Source: Pseudomonas sp. G.S.17
GTDB lineage: Bacteria > Pseudomonadota > Gammaproteobacteria > Pseudomonadales > Pseudomonadaceae
Direction: 5' to 3'
DNA: 35,283 nucleotides
NCBI RefSeq assembly: GCF_038096165.1
Contig: NZ_CP151077.1
Location: 1 to 35,283, forward strand
A program made the position numbers and the translations under genes. The notes under the pieces were generated by a model that was not told where the DNA came from, searched no databases, and saw nothing but the letters and a program-made list of their open reading frames with translations. Shown here one piece after another: positions 21,473 to 29,902 of the stretch; positions within the stretch are counted from its first letter, which is position 1; every line of letters begins with the position of its first letter.

Positions 21473-21526
21473 TAGGATCAAAGATCCTAAATACCGCTGT
21501 CAAAATAGGATCGATGATCCTATAAT
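21473..21526 (+). promoter_or_regulatory. promoter with twin operators
   Basis: TAGGATC-AAA-GATCCTA (21473-21489) and TAGGATC-GAT-GATCCTA (21506-21522) are matching palindromes 33 bp apart. The second overlaps the spacer of a promoter with CTGTCA (21497-21502), 18 nt, TATAAT (21521-21526). Three helical turns between the sites suit a dimeric repressor. It drives the gene at 21598. Confidence 0.65.
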
Positions 21527-21597
21527 AGCTGTGTTGGTGGCATGCAGAAGGCCACTCGACTCCGAGCAGGCCAGTCATGCTGGCAACGGGGAACGAG

Positions 21598-21885
21598 ATG
21601 AAGCTTTCAGATGTTGCGACCATCCATACGAACTTTCCAGAGGCGCATTTCTGGCTTGTTCGTAGGGGCTCAGCGGAGCGATGCGGCGAACCGGTACGAG
21701 AGTTCAACCCTGAACATATCGGCATCCAGGTAAACCGATTAGACCTCTTGCTCCCGGACTATCTCTTTTACGCCTTGATGCACGTTCACCGAGGCGGGTA
21801 CTGGAAGATGTTAGCGACGGGCACACTGAGTTTGGTCAACATCCGTGTTTCAGACGTTCGTCATATCGAGCTGTCACCACGGTGA
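21598..21885 (+). CDS. short protein like a type I restriction S-subunit half-domain
   Basis: The 95-aa product starts MKLSDVATIHTNFPEAHFWL (GGGGA is 6 nt upstream; an ATG at 21577 is less likely). The second half, VNRLDLLLPDYLFYALMHVHRGGYWKMLATGTLSLVNIRVSDV (region about 44-87), resembles the end of a target-recognition domain of type I restriction specificity subunits, where the polypeptide reads DPxYLxYxL, then GxxxxxxI, xxLxxIxI. It is far shorter than a full S subunit and no hsdM or hsdR is present. It may be a free-standing DNA-recognition or decoy protein. The twin operator before it implies tight control. Confidence 0.55.
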   Translation: MKLSDVATIHTNFPEAHFWLVRRGSAERCGEPVREFNPEHIGIQVNRLDLLLPDYLFYALMHVHRGGYWKMLATGTLSLVNIRVSDVRHIELSPR

Positions 21886-21888
21886 AAA

Positions 21889-21906
21889 GGGGGCCGAAAG
21901 GCCCCC
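21889..21906 (+). terminator. GC hairpin after the 21598 gene
   Basis: GGGGGCC-GAAA-GGCCCCC is a 7-bp stem with a stable tetraloop, 4 bp after the stop. No T run follows. Confidence 0.6.
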
Positions 21907-21939
21907 GGTCACTGCATTAGGGTTATTTAAGGAGTTGTC

Positions 21940-21984
21940 ATGAAGCCAATTATGGGTTCGCACGAAGCGAAATTGAGGGTGTGA
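21940..21984 (+). CDS. possible 14-aa leader peptide
   Basis: An ATG with GGAG 5 nt upstream opens MKPIMGSHEAKLRV and stops at 21984, 2 nt before the next ATG. Its last codons cover the ribosome site (GAGGGTG) of the membrane-protein gene, so it may couple or tune that gene's translation. It is too short to judge as a protein. Confidence 0.3.
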   Translation: MKPIMGSHEAKLRV

Positions 21985-21986
21985 CC

Positions 21987-22235
21987 ATGCCACCGGTTCT
22001 ATTGTTTATGATACTGGCGGGAATGACGTTCGTGCTTTACCCGTTCGTGCATGACTTTGCGGGCTACCTTTTCGCGTATCCCATCGACTGGTTGGGGTGG
22101 CCTGGGGCTCTTACGCAAAGTTTTTTATTCAAGGCCAGCAGCGCGCTAGTTTCGTACTTTTTGGCGGGATTCGTGTTCATGTTTATCCGTTGGGTAGCGT
22201 CAATACCCAGCCGAAGGAGTGACAATGAAAATTGA
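21987..22235 (+). CDS. two-TM membrane protein
   Basis: The 82-aa product starts MPPVLLFMILAGMTFVLYPF and has two hydrophobic segments (about 3-24 and 46-70), with a polar end. The ATG at 21987 follows GAGGGTG; a GTG at 21981 is the alternative. It overlaps the next gene by 11 nt. No family is recognised. Confidence 0.6.
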   Translation: MPPVLLFMILAGMTFVLYPFVHDFAGYLFAYPIDWLGWPGALTQSFLFKASSALVSYFLAGFVFMFIRWVASIPSRRSDNEN

Positions 22236-22644
22236 TCTACCGAGCATTCAAGATCAGCACCGGCTGATTTTCGAAGAGGCTACCAGGGAGGCTGTCGCGC
22301 AGTTGCAAGCGAATCTAGAAGCGCCGAGGCTCCCCGCCCAGGACTTAGTAGACGAAAGCCTTTACCCGCGCGCGCACTTGCTGCGCGAGCATGAAGGCTG
22401 GGAGGCTCCGGATCCGGTCGTTGTGAAAGCGTATTTCCGGCACTTTCAGGACTTGTTCCCCGATTACGGAACAGACGCCAAGCTGGCCCAGTTACTGGGC
22501 CTTAAGAGCGCTGGAGCGGATAGACGAATCAGGGCATTCAAGGACGGCAGCAAGAAGCCGCCTTACGGCGTCTGGAGGCGATTTCTGGTTATGACCGGGC
22601 GGGCTCCCCAGGAGGTAATCCGCGTGCTGGGGTTCTTGGCGTAA
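22225..22644 (+). CDS. hypothetical protein with an HTH-like C-terminal domain
   Basis: The 139-aa product starts at 22225 with AAGGAG 5 nt upstream. The C-terminal half has FPDYGTDAKLAQLLGLKSAG, then RRIRAFKDGSKKPPYGVWRRFL, which looks like a Cro/CI-type helix-turn-helix where the second stretch is the recognition helix and the YGVWRRFLVMTG part closes the fold. It is therefore a probable DNA-binding protein. It overlaps the membrane-protein gene and is followed, 11 bp after its stop, by element G. Confidence 0.6.
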   Translation: MKIDLPSIQDQHRLIFEEATREAVAQLQANLEAPRLPAQDLVDESLYPRAHLLREHEGWEAPDPVVVKAYFRHFQDLFPDYGTDAKLAQLLGLKSAGADRRIRAFKDGSKKPPYGVWRRFLVMTGRAPQEVIRVLGFLA

Positions 22645-22655
22645 CGATTCGGGAA

Positions 22656-22709
22656 TGATTGCATTCGCGTCCTCGATCGTTGGCGCCGGCATGGCCTTTT
22701 GATTGCATT
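22656..22709 (-). repeat. 44-bp-spaced motif pair, element G
   Basis: TGATTGCATT at 22656-22665 and 22700-22709, 44 bp apart, minus orientation. The spacer shares GCCGGCGCC and CGATCGAGGACGCG with element A. The 200 bp after it (22710-22884) show no gene. Confidence 0.85.
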
Positions 22710-22884
22710 TTGTGCGATATTGAAGCTGTGATCGATGATTTTCGCTGCTTTCTGCACATTTCTGTTCAGGAATGATTCAGTAAAGTGTTCAAGATCGTTC
22801 AATTTCTGTTGCATTGTCGTTACAACCAGAAGCAAAATACGCACGCTTTTTGACGGCTTTTTCACAAAACCGTCGCAGGCAAGG

Positions 22885-22901
22885 GGGAGCGTTAAGCTCC
22901 C
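22885..22901 (-). terminator. hairpin after the ribbon-helix-helix gene
   Basis: GGGAGC-GTTAA-GCTCCC lies 35 bp past the stop at 22936 on the minus strand. No clear T run, so it may be a weak terminator. Confidence 0.45.
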
Positions 22902-22935
22902 GCCGTGTCGATAGGTATCATCGGACGATGCCAGA

Positions 22936-23181
22936 TTAACTCTCCGTGCGATCCTTCAGGATCCGGCGCAACTCACCTTTCAGCGACTCGTAGTCACGAA
23001 TCGCCTCAGGGTTGAACCTAGCGCCGTTCTCAAGTGCGATTTCAAGCAAAGCCCTTATGACCATAGAACGTGATGGTCTTCCGAAAAATTTTTCGGACTG
23101 AAGCGGCTCCACCAATCGTTTATCGGTGTCTTCCAGAACGTGAACTGGAAGCGTGATGTTTGTCGGCGTTGACCTGCTCAT
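22936..23181 (-). CDS. ribbon-helix-helix DNA-binding protein
   Basis: The 81-aa product begins MSRSTPTNITLPVHVLEDTD, where TNITLPVHV is a beta strand of the RHH type, and continues RPSRSMVIRALLEIALENG, the two helices of the fold. Such proteins bind palindromes as dimer pairs and often regulate conjugation operons or assist relaxases. The gene is divergent from virB3, and the palindrome TATGCGCATA lies in the 98-bp gap. Two more copies of the palindrome are in the oriT-like region, so this protein is the natural candidate to bind both places. Role inferred from fold and position. Confidence 0.7.
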   Translation of the reverse strand: MSRSTPTNITLPVHVLEDTDKRLVEPLQSEKFFGRPSRSMVIRALLEIALENGARFNPEAIRDYESLKGELRRILKDRTES

Positions 23182-23206
23182 TCAGTCGCCCCGGCCCGGA
23201 AAAACA

Positions 23207-23245
23207 TTGCCTCAGCTTTCGATATGTGTATATATATGCGCATAT
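23207..23245 (+). promoter_or_regulatory. T4SS operon promoter with operator palindrome
   Basis: ATATGCGCATAT (23234-23245) is a perfect 12-bp palindrome in the gap between the divergent regulator and virB3 genes. TTGCCT (23207-23212), 18 nt, TATATA (23231-23236) is the best promoter, and the palindrome overlaps its -10. Its core TATGCGCATA also occurs at 17385-17394 and 17397-17406. Confidence 0.55.
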
Positions 23246-23279
23246 TGTTGTGCATTTCTCCACAGGGAGTTGTAAACAA

Positions 23280-23651
23280 ATGGGCGAGCATAGAAACCCC
23301 AACCTGAAAAATAAAGCGGTATTCACCCAACACCACATGATTTGGGGGATTCCGTCGCGGGTATTCGTGGGCACGCTCTTCTTGACCTTTTTTAGCGCCT
23401 TCGTGTTTTGCAAATACTTGCCGCTGTGGATTGGTGTTCCAGCCAGTCTAGTTCTCGCGTTCGTAATCCTCCTTCCGGTGTACCTGATCCATAAAGAAGA
23501 CCCGGAAGCCTACATCGTCTGGATGCGCAGCATGTTCGCGCCGTCCAGGCTCTCCGCAGGCCGCAGCGTCCGTCGCCGGGTGCTGATCCTCGTTCCCGAC
23601 TCCGGGGGCGTTCTCAAAGTGAAACCCATATCCCAAGGATTGAAAAAATGA
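23280..23651 (+). CDS. virB3: VirB3-like T4SS inner-membrane protein
   Basis: The 123-aa product has two close hydrophobic segments (about 26-45 and 49-69) near the N-terminus, then ...HKEDPEAYIVWMRSMF and a basic end. VirB3/TrbD proteins are about 100 aa with this TM pair and sit next to VirB4. The ATG at 23280 has GGGAG about 10 nt upstream. It heads the T4SS operon and overlaps virB2 by 4 nt. Confidence 0.7.
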   Translation: MGEHRNPNLKNKAVFTQHHMIWGIPSRVFVGTLFLTFFSAFVFCKYLPLWIGVPASLVLAFVILLPVYLIHKEDPEAYIVWMRSMFAPSRLSAGRSVRRRVLILVPDSGGVLKVKPISQGLKK

Positions 23652-23968
23652 TGAATCGTGTCTTTTGGTCGCTGTGCGGCCTCTTCCTGGCACCGGCTGC
23701 ATTCGCTGCCAACAACGATGTCGATTTGGGCAGTACAGGCGGCGGGCCGCTAGAAGCGTTCTCTGCGTTCATGCAGGAGCTGGTGAACTTCGTTGGTGGC
23801 CCAGGTGTTCTGTTCATCGCCTTTGTGTCTGCTGCTGCCGCTGTGAGCCTTTGGGTTGCCGCACCTAAGCAGGGTTCAGCTGCTATGGCTTGGGCGTTCC
23901 GCGTATGTGTCGGCGTCATCCTGTTGATGAACATCGCCATTCTGTTGACTTGGCTGCAAGGCTTCTAA
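23648..23968 (+). CDS. virB2: VirB2-like pilin
   Basis: The 106-aa product has a signal peptide (MMNRVFWSLCGLFLAPAAFA, cleaved probably after AFA) and two hydrophobic segments in the mature part (about 49-70 and 82-101), the usual shape of the VirB2/TrbC conjugative pilin. Its position between virB3 and virB4 supports this. In most systems virB2 precedes virB3; here the order is inverted. Confidence 0.7.
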   Translation: MMNRVFWSLCGLFLAPAAFAANNDVDLGSTGGGPLEAFSAFMQELVNFVGGPGVLFIAFVSAAAAVSLWVAAPKQGSAAMAWAFRVCVGVILLMNIAILLTWLQGF

Positions 23969-23970
23969 AC

Positions 23971-26556
23971 ATGACCACAGCGACGACAGCAAAGCTCGCG
24001 GGCGAGCCAATCAATGAAATGCTGAACACAGCCGGTCTGTGGAAGGGTTTCGGCCTGACTCACACAGGCAGTTTGATTGGTGGGCTCGAAATGTCAGGAA
24101 TCGACCCAAAGGGCCTAAGCGATTCAGATCTTGAGCGCTCTACCGTCCTTTTGCGAAACCTGATCCAGACCCAGCACCCCGACACAGTAGTGACTCAGTA
24201 TTACTGGCACTACGAGGGGGCGCAGGTTGAATTCAAACCTCGCAAAGATCCGCGTAGCAGCATGCTGTCGAAGCAACGCGAGCGGTTTTTGAACGTGGAA
24301 CGGAACCTCAGTACCAGCCGCCTTTTTTGGATGCTGGACGTTCCGAGCGAAGCCAACATAAACAAATTGTTTACCGCAGCCACGGCCAAAATGCTGTTCA
24401 CAGCACCATTTGAGCGTTCCGCACGCTCAGCACTTATGGCGAAGTTCAGCAACTGGGGATCTTGGCTTGTAGAGCAAGCCGAGTTGCGGCGTCAGACAGA
24501 CCTTTTGGACGGCGCACTGGCCGACCTGGACGCGAAGCTCCAGATCGTTTCACCAGATAACACCCGCATGACTCCCGCTGAATTGTGGGCCCAATGCAGG
24601 GCTTTGGTGAACCTTCGCCCTGAGTACCTGGAGACTGCAAAAACCGAAACCGTACCATCTGAGGATTGGGATCGTCTGTTGGCTGACGGCGATGTTCATC
24701 CCGTTGTTGTTGATGGCCTGGACTGCCTGAAAATTGAAGGCCCCGAGCCGGTGTACGCTCGGATCGCATCTATGGTCGGTTACGGCGGTGAATACGTTCC
24801 TGAGGGTATGTGGGGCATGGGTGACAGCAAGCCCATTCTCCAGAAAGGCAATTACCTCATTATGACCAGGGCGCGGCCTCTCTCGATGATCGAGCGAGCG
24901 CTGATGCTATCGGGCAAGGAAAATGAGCTGCACCGTAGTCAGATGAAATTCAGCTCCATGCTGAAAGGCGACGATGCGAGCAGTGAGATTGAGCAGAAAA
25001 TCAACAGCAGCGAGCTTCTGAAAAAGAAAGTGCGCGAGCTGGAGGAAGCTGCCAACTCCCCGGATCGCTACTACAACTACCACTCCCATGTAGTTATTTT
25101 CAACAAAGACCCTACCAAGCTACGTGACGCTTGCCGGTTGATGAATACCGCACTCACGCAGAGCGGCTTTAGCGTGGTGTGGGAGTCAGCCGGAATGGTT
25201 GACCTGTTCCCAATGCTGATGCCTGGATACGCCAAAAAATGCTTTCGCAGTGCCGAGTTCACATCCTCGCAAGCTGGTGCTTGCTCGATGGTGTACAAGT
25301 CGAGCGAAGGCATCAAACAGTGGGGCGAGCAAAAGGAAGAGGCGGTTTACGTCTTTGAAAGTGAAGACGGCACGCCATTTCACTACAGTCCTTTTATTGG
25401 CGATAAATGTCTGTCTATCGGCGTTGGCCCTACCCGTTCGGGTAAGACCTTCCTGAAAAACATCATTGCCGCGCACTTCCTGAAATATGGCATCGAAGCC
25501 TGCGAGGCGACTGCCACTCAGCCAGCGCGAGAGGCTAAAGGCTCAATCTACGAAGCAATCGACGTGGATCCAGGTTCGGAACCATTGGCGGCATTCTTCA
25601 AGGAAGACGGCGGGATTTTCCGAATTCGCAACCCTGAAACCGACCGTGGCGCGAACCCCTTTGTTACCGCCGAAGGGGAATCGGATAGCCACTTCAAACA
25701 CCACATGCTCAAGCAAGTCCGCATCATGCTGTCGCTCAACGAGAGCGAGGAAATGCGCCGGATCGAACCGTATGAGCAGCAAGAGCTTGACCGTGCGTTA
25801 AATGCAACGCTGCGCTTACCGCGTGAGCTGCAACACATGAAAGCGTTCTACAACCATTGCAGTGATGGCCTTAAGGTCAAACTGGCACGCTGGGTTCGTG
25901 GCGGCATCTACGGCAACTTATTCGACAATGCCGTTGACGGCATCGGCTCGCTGGAAAAGCGCGTGTCCGTGTACAACTTGGAAGGTGTCAAGGATAAGCC
26001 TGAGCTTGCGCAGCTGGTGATGAACGAGATTTTCTATCGAATCATTAAACGTTTTGAAGACCCTAAAAACCGCAGCATCCCCAAATACGCCGAGTTTGAC
26101 GAAGCTAAATATATTTTCGGCATTCCAGGCACCGTTGATTTAGTAGCTACTAAAGCACGTACTTGGTTCAAGCACTTCGGTGGTATGGGTTTTTGGTCTC
26201 AGGGCGTTAATGATTACGGAAACCTGAAAGACTGGGACACGTTGCGTTCTTCTGCATCAACGTGGTGGTTCCTGGCCGACCAGAACATGGACAAGAAGGC
26301 TTATAAGAAAGTGTTTGACCTGAAAGACGGCGAATGCGATGCCATCGCTGCACTGATTCCGCGTAAGCAGGCTTATATCATTCAGCGCGAAGCTGGTATC
26401 TCTAAAACAGTGAACATTGTCGCAACTAAGCAGGAGTATGTGATTTCTACTAGTCGGCCACATGAAGCAATTATCGTTAATGAAATGCTTGCGAAATATC
26501 CAGACATTGACGAAGCGGTTGCGGAAATGGTCAAACGCATTTTCCCGGAGGAATAA
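23971..26556 (+). CDS. virB4: VirB4-family T4SS ATPase
   Basis: The 861-aa protein is the largest ATPase of the channel and drives substrate transfer and pilus assembly. Walker A is GPTRSGKT (about residue 487) and Walker B is YAEFDEAKYIF (about 706-716). The length fits VirB4/TrbE (about 800-870). The ATG at 23971, just after the virB2 stop, is chosen; the frame is open further upstream inside virB2 without a ribosome site. No frameshift is seen. Confidence 0.93.
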   Translation: MTTATTAKLAGEPINEMLNTAGLWKGFGLTHTGSLIGGLEMSGIDPKGLSDSDLERSTVLLRNLIQTQHPDTVVTQYYWHYEGAQVEFKPRKDPRSSMLSKQRERFLNVERNLSTSRLFWMLDVPSEANINKLFTAATAKMLFTAPFERSARSALMAKFSNWGSWLVEQAELRRQTDLLDGALADLDAKLQIVSPDNTRMTPAELWAQCRALVNLRPEYLETAKTETVPSEDWDRLLADGDVHPVVVDGLDCLKIEGPEPVYARIASMVGYGGEYVPEGMWGMGDSKPILQKGNYLIMTRARPLSMIERALMLSGKENELHRSQMKFSSMLKGDDASSEIEQKINSSELLKKKVRELEEAANSPDRYYNYHSHVVIFNKDPTKLRDACRLMNTALTQSGFSVVWESAGMVDLFPMLMPGYAKKCFRSAEFTSSQAGACSMVYKSSEGIKQWGEQKEEAVYVFESEDGTPFHYSPFIGDKCLSIGVGPTRSGKTFLKNIIAAHFLKYGIEACEATATQPAREAKGSIYEAIDVDPGSEPLAAFFKEDGGIFRIRNPETDRGANPFVTAEGESDSHFKHHMLKQVRIMLSLNESEEMRRIEPYEQQELDRALNATLRLPRELQHMKAFYNHCSDGLKVKLARWVRGGIYGNLFDNAVDGIGSLEKRVSVYNLEGVKDKPELAQLVMNEIFYRIIKRFEDPKNRSIPKYAEFDEAKYIFGIPGTVDLVATKARTWFKHFGGMGFWSQGVNDYGNLKDWDTLRSSASTWWFLADQNMDKKAYKKVFDLKDGECDAIAALIPRKQAYIIQREAGISKTVNIVATKQEYVISTSRPHEAIIVNEMLAKYPDIDEAVAEMVKRIFPEE

Positions 26557-26559
26557 AAC

Positions 26560-27423
26560 ATGAACTTTAAGGAAAAATTCAGTAAGACTTTTCGGGGTGT
26601 GGTCGTTGCTGTGCTGGTAAGCATTCAGCCGGTGACTACTTTCGCTAGCGGCTTTCCGGTCGTGGATATCGCATCCATTGCGCAGGCCGTGGCGGATTAT
26701 TCAAACCAGTTGCTGCAATACACCGAACAGATGCAGCAAACGATTTTGGAAGAAAGCCAGCTCGCGCAACTGATCCAGCAGTACGAACAAACGATGGTCA
26801 GTTACAACCACATGCTGACCCAAATGACGGCGCTGAAACGGATGATGGATCGCCGCGACTGGGAAGGGCTGTACAAAAAGTACGCCAGTGTGATCGACAG
26901 CTATCCAGGTTCCTCTATGCCGGACTTCAACTCCGGCAAATGGATCAACAAAGGTAAAGACTTGCAAAAGCTGTATGCGCGGATCGACCGGGCGAAAGAC
27001 CTGGAGACTGCAATCAGGGCGATCCCGTTCGATGCGAAGTCGGAAACGCGAGCTACCACGTCGTCAGAGCAGAGTTTCGCGCGTGAGCAGCTGGCCGTGG
27101 GCCAAAGCTTGTTCGTCGAGGACATGAATGACGAGCTTGAAACTCAAATGACGCGCTACGGCGAAGTGGCTGAAAAGCGTGCTTCGTTGGGCCCTGAGGA
27201 TCATCTGAAAACGCTCCAGGTCATGGCCGAACAAAACGAGCTGGTGATCGAGGCTGCGCAGCAACAAAACGCGATCAACAACGCACAACTTCAATATTCG
27301 AACCAACTGCCAGCGCACATTTTTGCGTTGCAGAACCAGGGACGGATGGCGGCATTGGCCGAAACGAAAGCCAAGTTATCGGAAGACATTGTCGTTGATG
27401 AAACGCCTTTGGCCGACTACTGA
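26560..27423 (+). CDS. virB5: VirB5-like T4SS protein
   Basis: The 287-aa product has a signal peptide (about 1-30, ending TTFA) and a long helical mature part rich in Q and A, as in VirB5/TrbJ, which sits at the pilus tip. The motif QLLQYTEQMQQTI early in the mature part and late coiled helices are typical. CGGAGG stands before the ATG. It follows virB4 by 3 nt, the usual place. Confidence 0.8.
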   Translation: MNFKEKFSKTFRGVVVAVLVSIQPVTTFASGFPVVDIASIAQAVADYSNQLLQYTEQMQQTILEESQLAQLIQQYEQTMVSYNHMLTQMTALKRMMDRRDWEGLYKKYASVIDSYPGSSMPDFNSGKWINKGKDLQKLYARIDRAKDLETAIRAIPFDAKSETRATTSSEQSFAREQLAVGQSLFVEDMNDELETQMTRYGEVAEKRASLGPEDHLKTLQVMAEQNELVIEAAQQQNAINNAQLQYSNQLPAHIFALQNQGRMAALAETKAKLSEDIVVDETPLADY

Positions 27424-27436
27424 GTAAGGGGATTAC

Positions 27437-27934
27437 ATGAAATATCTAACTGCGCTCGCGCTTTCTCTGTTTGCTCTGTCAGCAGCCGCTGACAGCAAAT
27501 CCGAAGATGCAGCACGTTCGAAAATGATTCAGGCGGGCATCAAGGTTTGTGATGCGAAGGGCTTCAAAACGGTCGGTGAAAAAGACGCATGCGTCAGCCA
27601 GTACACCGAGAAAGCCAACGGCCTGTACCCAGCTCGCGGCACTGACGAGTATTCCCGCAAGCATTACGCAGGACTGAGCAAAGCCGCTGCCGAATCGACC
27701 TTGCAGTCGCTCCAGAACGAATGGAAAACCGCCGAGAAGGGCGGCTATTTCAGCGCTCGCCGCAAGCCGGGCGTAGTGAGCAAAAAGGCTGTCGTGAGTG
27801 AAGGGTGGTGGATCCAGACCCACATCCTCGGCGCGCGCCAGAGCCAGGACGATCCATGGTTCGTTGAGTGCAAAGGCTTGAAGTCTTCTGGCGTTCTTCG
27901 TCGCTGCCCACTGGGTAAAGGGGGCGAGGAGTAA
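27437..27934 (+). CDS. exported protein of the T4SS operon, unknown
   Basis: The 165-aa product starts MKYLTALALSLFALSAAADS with a clear signal peptide. The mature part has four cysteines (KVCDAKG, KDACVSQ, VECKGL, RRCPLG) that could form two disulfides, and basic patches. Members of this position in other VirB operons are small exported accessory proteins. AAGGGG precedes the ATG. It shares a base with the virB6 start (TAATG). No family is recognised. Confidence 0.65.
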   Translation: MKYLTALALSLFALSAAADSKSEDAARSKMIQAGIKVCDAKGFKTVGEKDACVSQYTEKANGLYPARGTDEYSRKHYAGLSKAAAESTLQSLQNEWKTAEKGGYFSARRKPGVVSKKAVVSEGWWIQTHILGARQSQDDPWFVECKGLKSSGVLRRCPLGKGGEE

Positions 27935-29121
27935 TGAACCCTTACCTGATTTCTTTAATCCTGCTGGCAGGCACCATCGCCTCGATTGCTGGGACGATCA
28001 TCGTAATCAAAGGTCGCCGCCAGGATCGGAAGAATCAGGCGCCGGTAGCAGTCCCGCTGTTCACCCTGAACGCAAACGGTCAGTACGTGGTGGCTGGTCA
28101 GACTTTCATCGCGCAACCGCTTGTAGCGCTCCCTGGCGGCTGGAGAGCGAAGCACAAAAAGACGATCGTCCTTGCTCTTTCCATGCTGGCCGCGTTTTGC
28201 TCGCCGCTGGTGTTCATGGCTCCAGCAGAGGCCGGACTGTCCCAGGCCATGCGCGGGATCTTCAACGGTGCGTTGAAGGACTTCGTCGACGGCATCATGG
28301 GGGATACCGGAGGCGCCGTTTACGGCTTCGCCTGGATGATGTTTCTCGCCGGGTCGGTACTGCTGTTTTTCTTTGAGATAGTGAAGTTCATCTTCAAAGG
28401 GCAGGATCCAGAGTCGCATTTTCTGGCGGTTGTTTGGTGGTTCATCACATTCAGCCTTATGACCGGTTACAACTCAGCTACCAGTGCAATTTGGGGTGTG
28501 GCGGTTGGTATCTCCAACGGCTACCAGGAGTATTTGGTAGGCAACACGGACAACTTCTTTTTGGCGCAGTGGATTCATAAAGCGATGGCTGCGGTTTCAG
28601 CCGAAGATGTTGGCGCCTTCGACACCATCAAACTGATTAGCTATTACTTTTCATGGATGGTCGCCGGGTTCCTGCTCGATCTAATCGCATCGCTCGCGGC
28701 TATGTGGGCCGACTTCGGTTATGCCCTGGCGAAAGTGGTCGGATTTATCTTCGTTCCGTTCATGCTTTTGCAGCCAACACGCGCACTGTTTGACGCATGG
28801 TTCAAGTTCTTCACCGGCTTCGGGTTTCTGCTCATTGTTCTGAAAGCAACTATGGTTGTCGCCGCCATTTCGGTTAAAGCAGTAGTTGAATCGCTTGGCG
28901 TCAGTTTCTCAGGCAATGGTTATGGCGACCCGGCTACGGTAGTTCAAATCGGTTTAGATAACTTGTACATCCTAGGTGATGCGTCCGCGATGCTGATTAT
29001 CGCTGCATTGTTCGTCCTGTCGTCGTTCGCTTTCGCTTCCGCCCTTGCCGGTGGTTTGGGCAACTTGAGCGGTGGTTTGGGAACAGCGGCCAATATGGCT
29101 GTACGAAAAATTTTGAAATAA
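27934..29121 (+). CDS. virB6: VirB6-like polytopic T4SS protein
   Basis: The 395-aa inner-membrane protein has an N-terminal segment (about 6-24), then five or more hydrophobic segments from residue 75 to 375, as in VirB6/TrbL, which forms part of the inner-membrane channel. Conserved-like features are the central W/F-rich helices and a glycine-rich C-terminus (GGLGNLSGGLG). The order virB5-orf-virB6-virB8 supports the call. Confidence 0.82.
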   Translation: MNPYLISLILLAGTIASIAGTIIVIKGRRQDRKNQAPVAVPLFTLNANGQYVVAGQTFIAQPLVALPGGWRAKHKKTIVLALSMLAAFCSPLVFMAPAEAGLSQAMRGIFNGALKDFVDGIMGDTGGAVYGFAWMMFLAGSVLLFFFEIVKFIFKGQDPESHFLAVVWWFITFSLMTGYNSATSAIWGVAVGISNGYQEYLVGNTDNFFLAQWIHKAMAAVSAEDVGAFDTIKLISYYFSWMVAGFLLDLIASLAAMWADFGYALAKVVGFIFVPFMLLQPTRALFDAWFKFFTGFGFLLIVLKATMVVAAISVKAVVESLGVSFSGNGYGDPATVVQIGLDNLYILGDASAMLIIAALFVLSSFAFASALAGGLGNLSGGLGTAANMAVRKILK

Positions 29122-29131
29122 GGGGTGGTCT

Positions 29132-29902
29132 ATGACAGCCATTGCGGATGAAAAAGAAATTAAGAAAAACAGTGACAGCGAGGTTCCGAAAAAGAACGCT
29201 GCGTTGAATGCTGCAAATAACCGTTACCTGCTAATCATCATTCTGTTGTTGCTGGGCCATTTCGTGGAAGGTTGGGTAAATGCGTCCAACTTTTCAAAAG
29301 CGCAGAACAACAAAGAAATCGTCTACGTCAAGCTGTACCCGGATGGCACCTCTGACGTTAGCGAATTCAAGCCGGAAGATGAACAGCTCTACTTCCGTTC
29401 GACGATTGACGCAGCACTTGAGCGATTCGCAAAAGCTCGCTACGGCCAACAGCCGGAAACCATTCGCCGCAATTACGGTGAAGCAGGCGTGTTTATGTCT
29501 GACCCGTTGATGAATGACTTCGTGAGCACTCAGCCAGGGGGCTTCAATGCGAGTCAGAAGGCCGTCGATATTGCGGCAGACAAGAACTCTGATCGGATAG
29601 ATGTTGAATGGGGCTTTGCAGACCACTACGACCGCATTCCGGCAGTGTTTGAGAAGAAAGCAGGCGAAGTTATCCGGTCGAACGTTTACCTCACTATCAC
29701 GACCAGGAACGCGGGCGGAATTATCAAAGGCACCCCGGAGAAAAAGATTCTCCGTGTGCAATGGCGCCTGTTGCCGAAAAAGGCATTGGCAGAGAAGAAA
29801 ATGGATTGGTTACGAATTAACCCTATCGGTCTTGAACTGGTCGAGTACGACTTGATTGACGATCCGGCAGGCTACAACAGCGCAGAGGTCAAAGCACAAT
29901 GA
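29132..29902 (+). CDS. virB8: VirB8-like T4SS protein
   Basis: The 256-aa product has one hydrophobic anchor (about 33-47, YLLIIILLLLGHFVEG) and a periplasmic domain with mixed helix and strand, as in VirB8/TrbF, which nucleates the channel. The second half (NVYLTITTRNAGGI, ILRVQWRLLPKK) fits the NTF2-like fold of the family. It overlaps virB9 by 4 nt. The identity is not as strong as for virB9 and virB10 and rests partly on position. Confidence 0.7.
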   Translation: MTAIADEKEIKKNSDSEVPKKNAALNAANNRYLLIIILLLLGHFVEGWVNASNFSKAQNNKEIVYVKLYPDGTSDVSEFKPEDEQLYFRSTIDAALERFAKARYGQQPETIRRNYGEAGVFMSDPLMNDFVSTQPGGFNASQKAVDIAADKNSDRIDVEWGFADHYDRIPAVFEKKAGEVIRSNVYLTITTRNAGGIIKGTPEKKILRVQWRLLPKKALAEKKMDWLRINPIGLELVEYDLIDDPAGYNSAEVKAQ

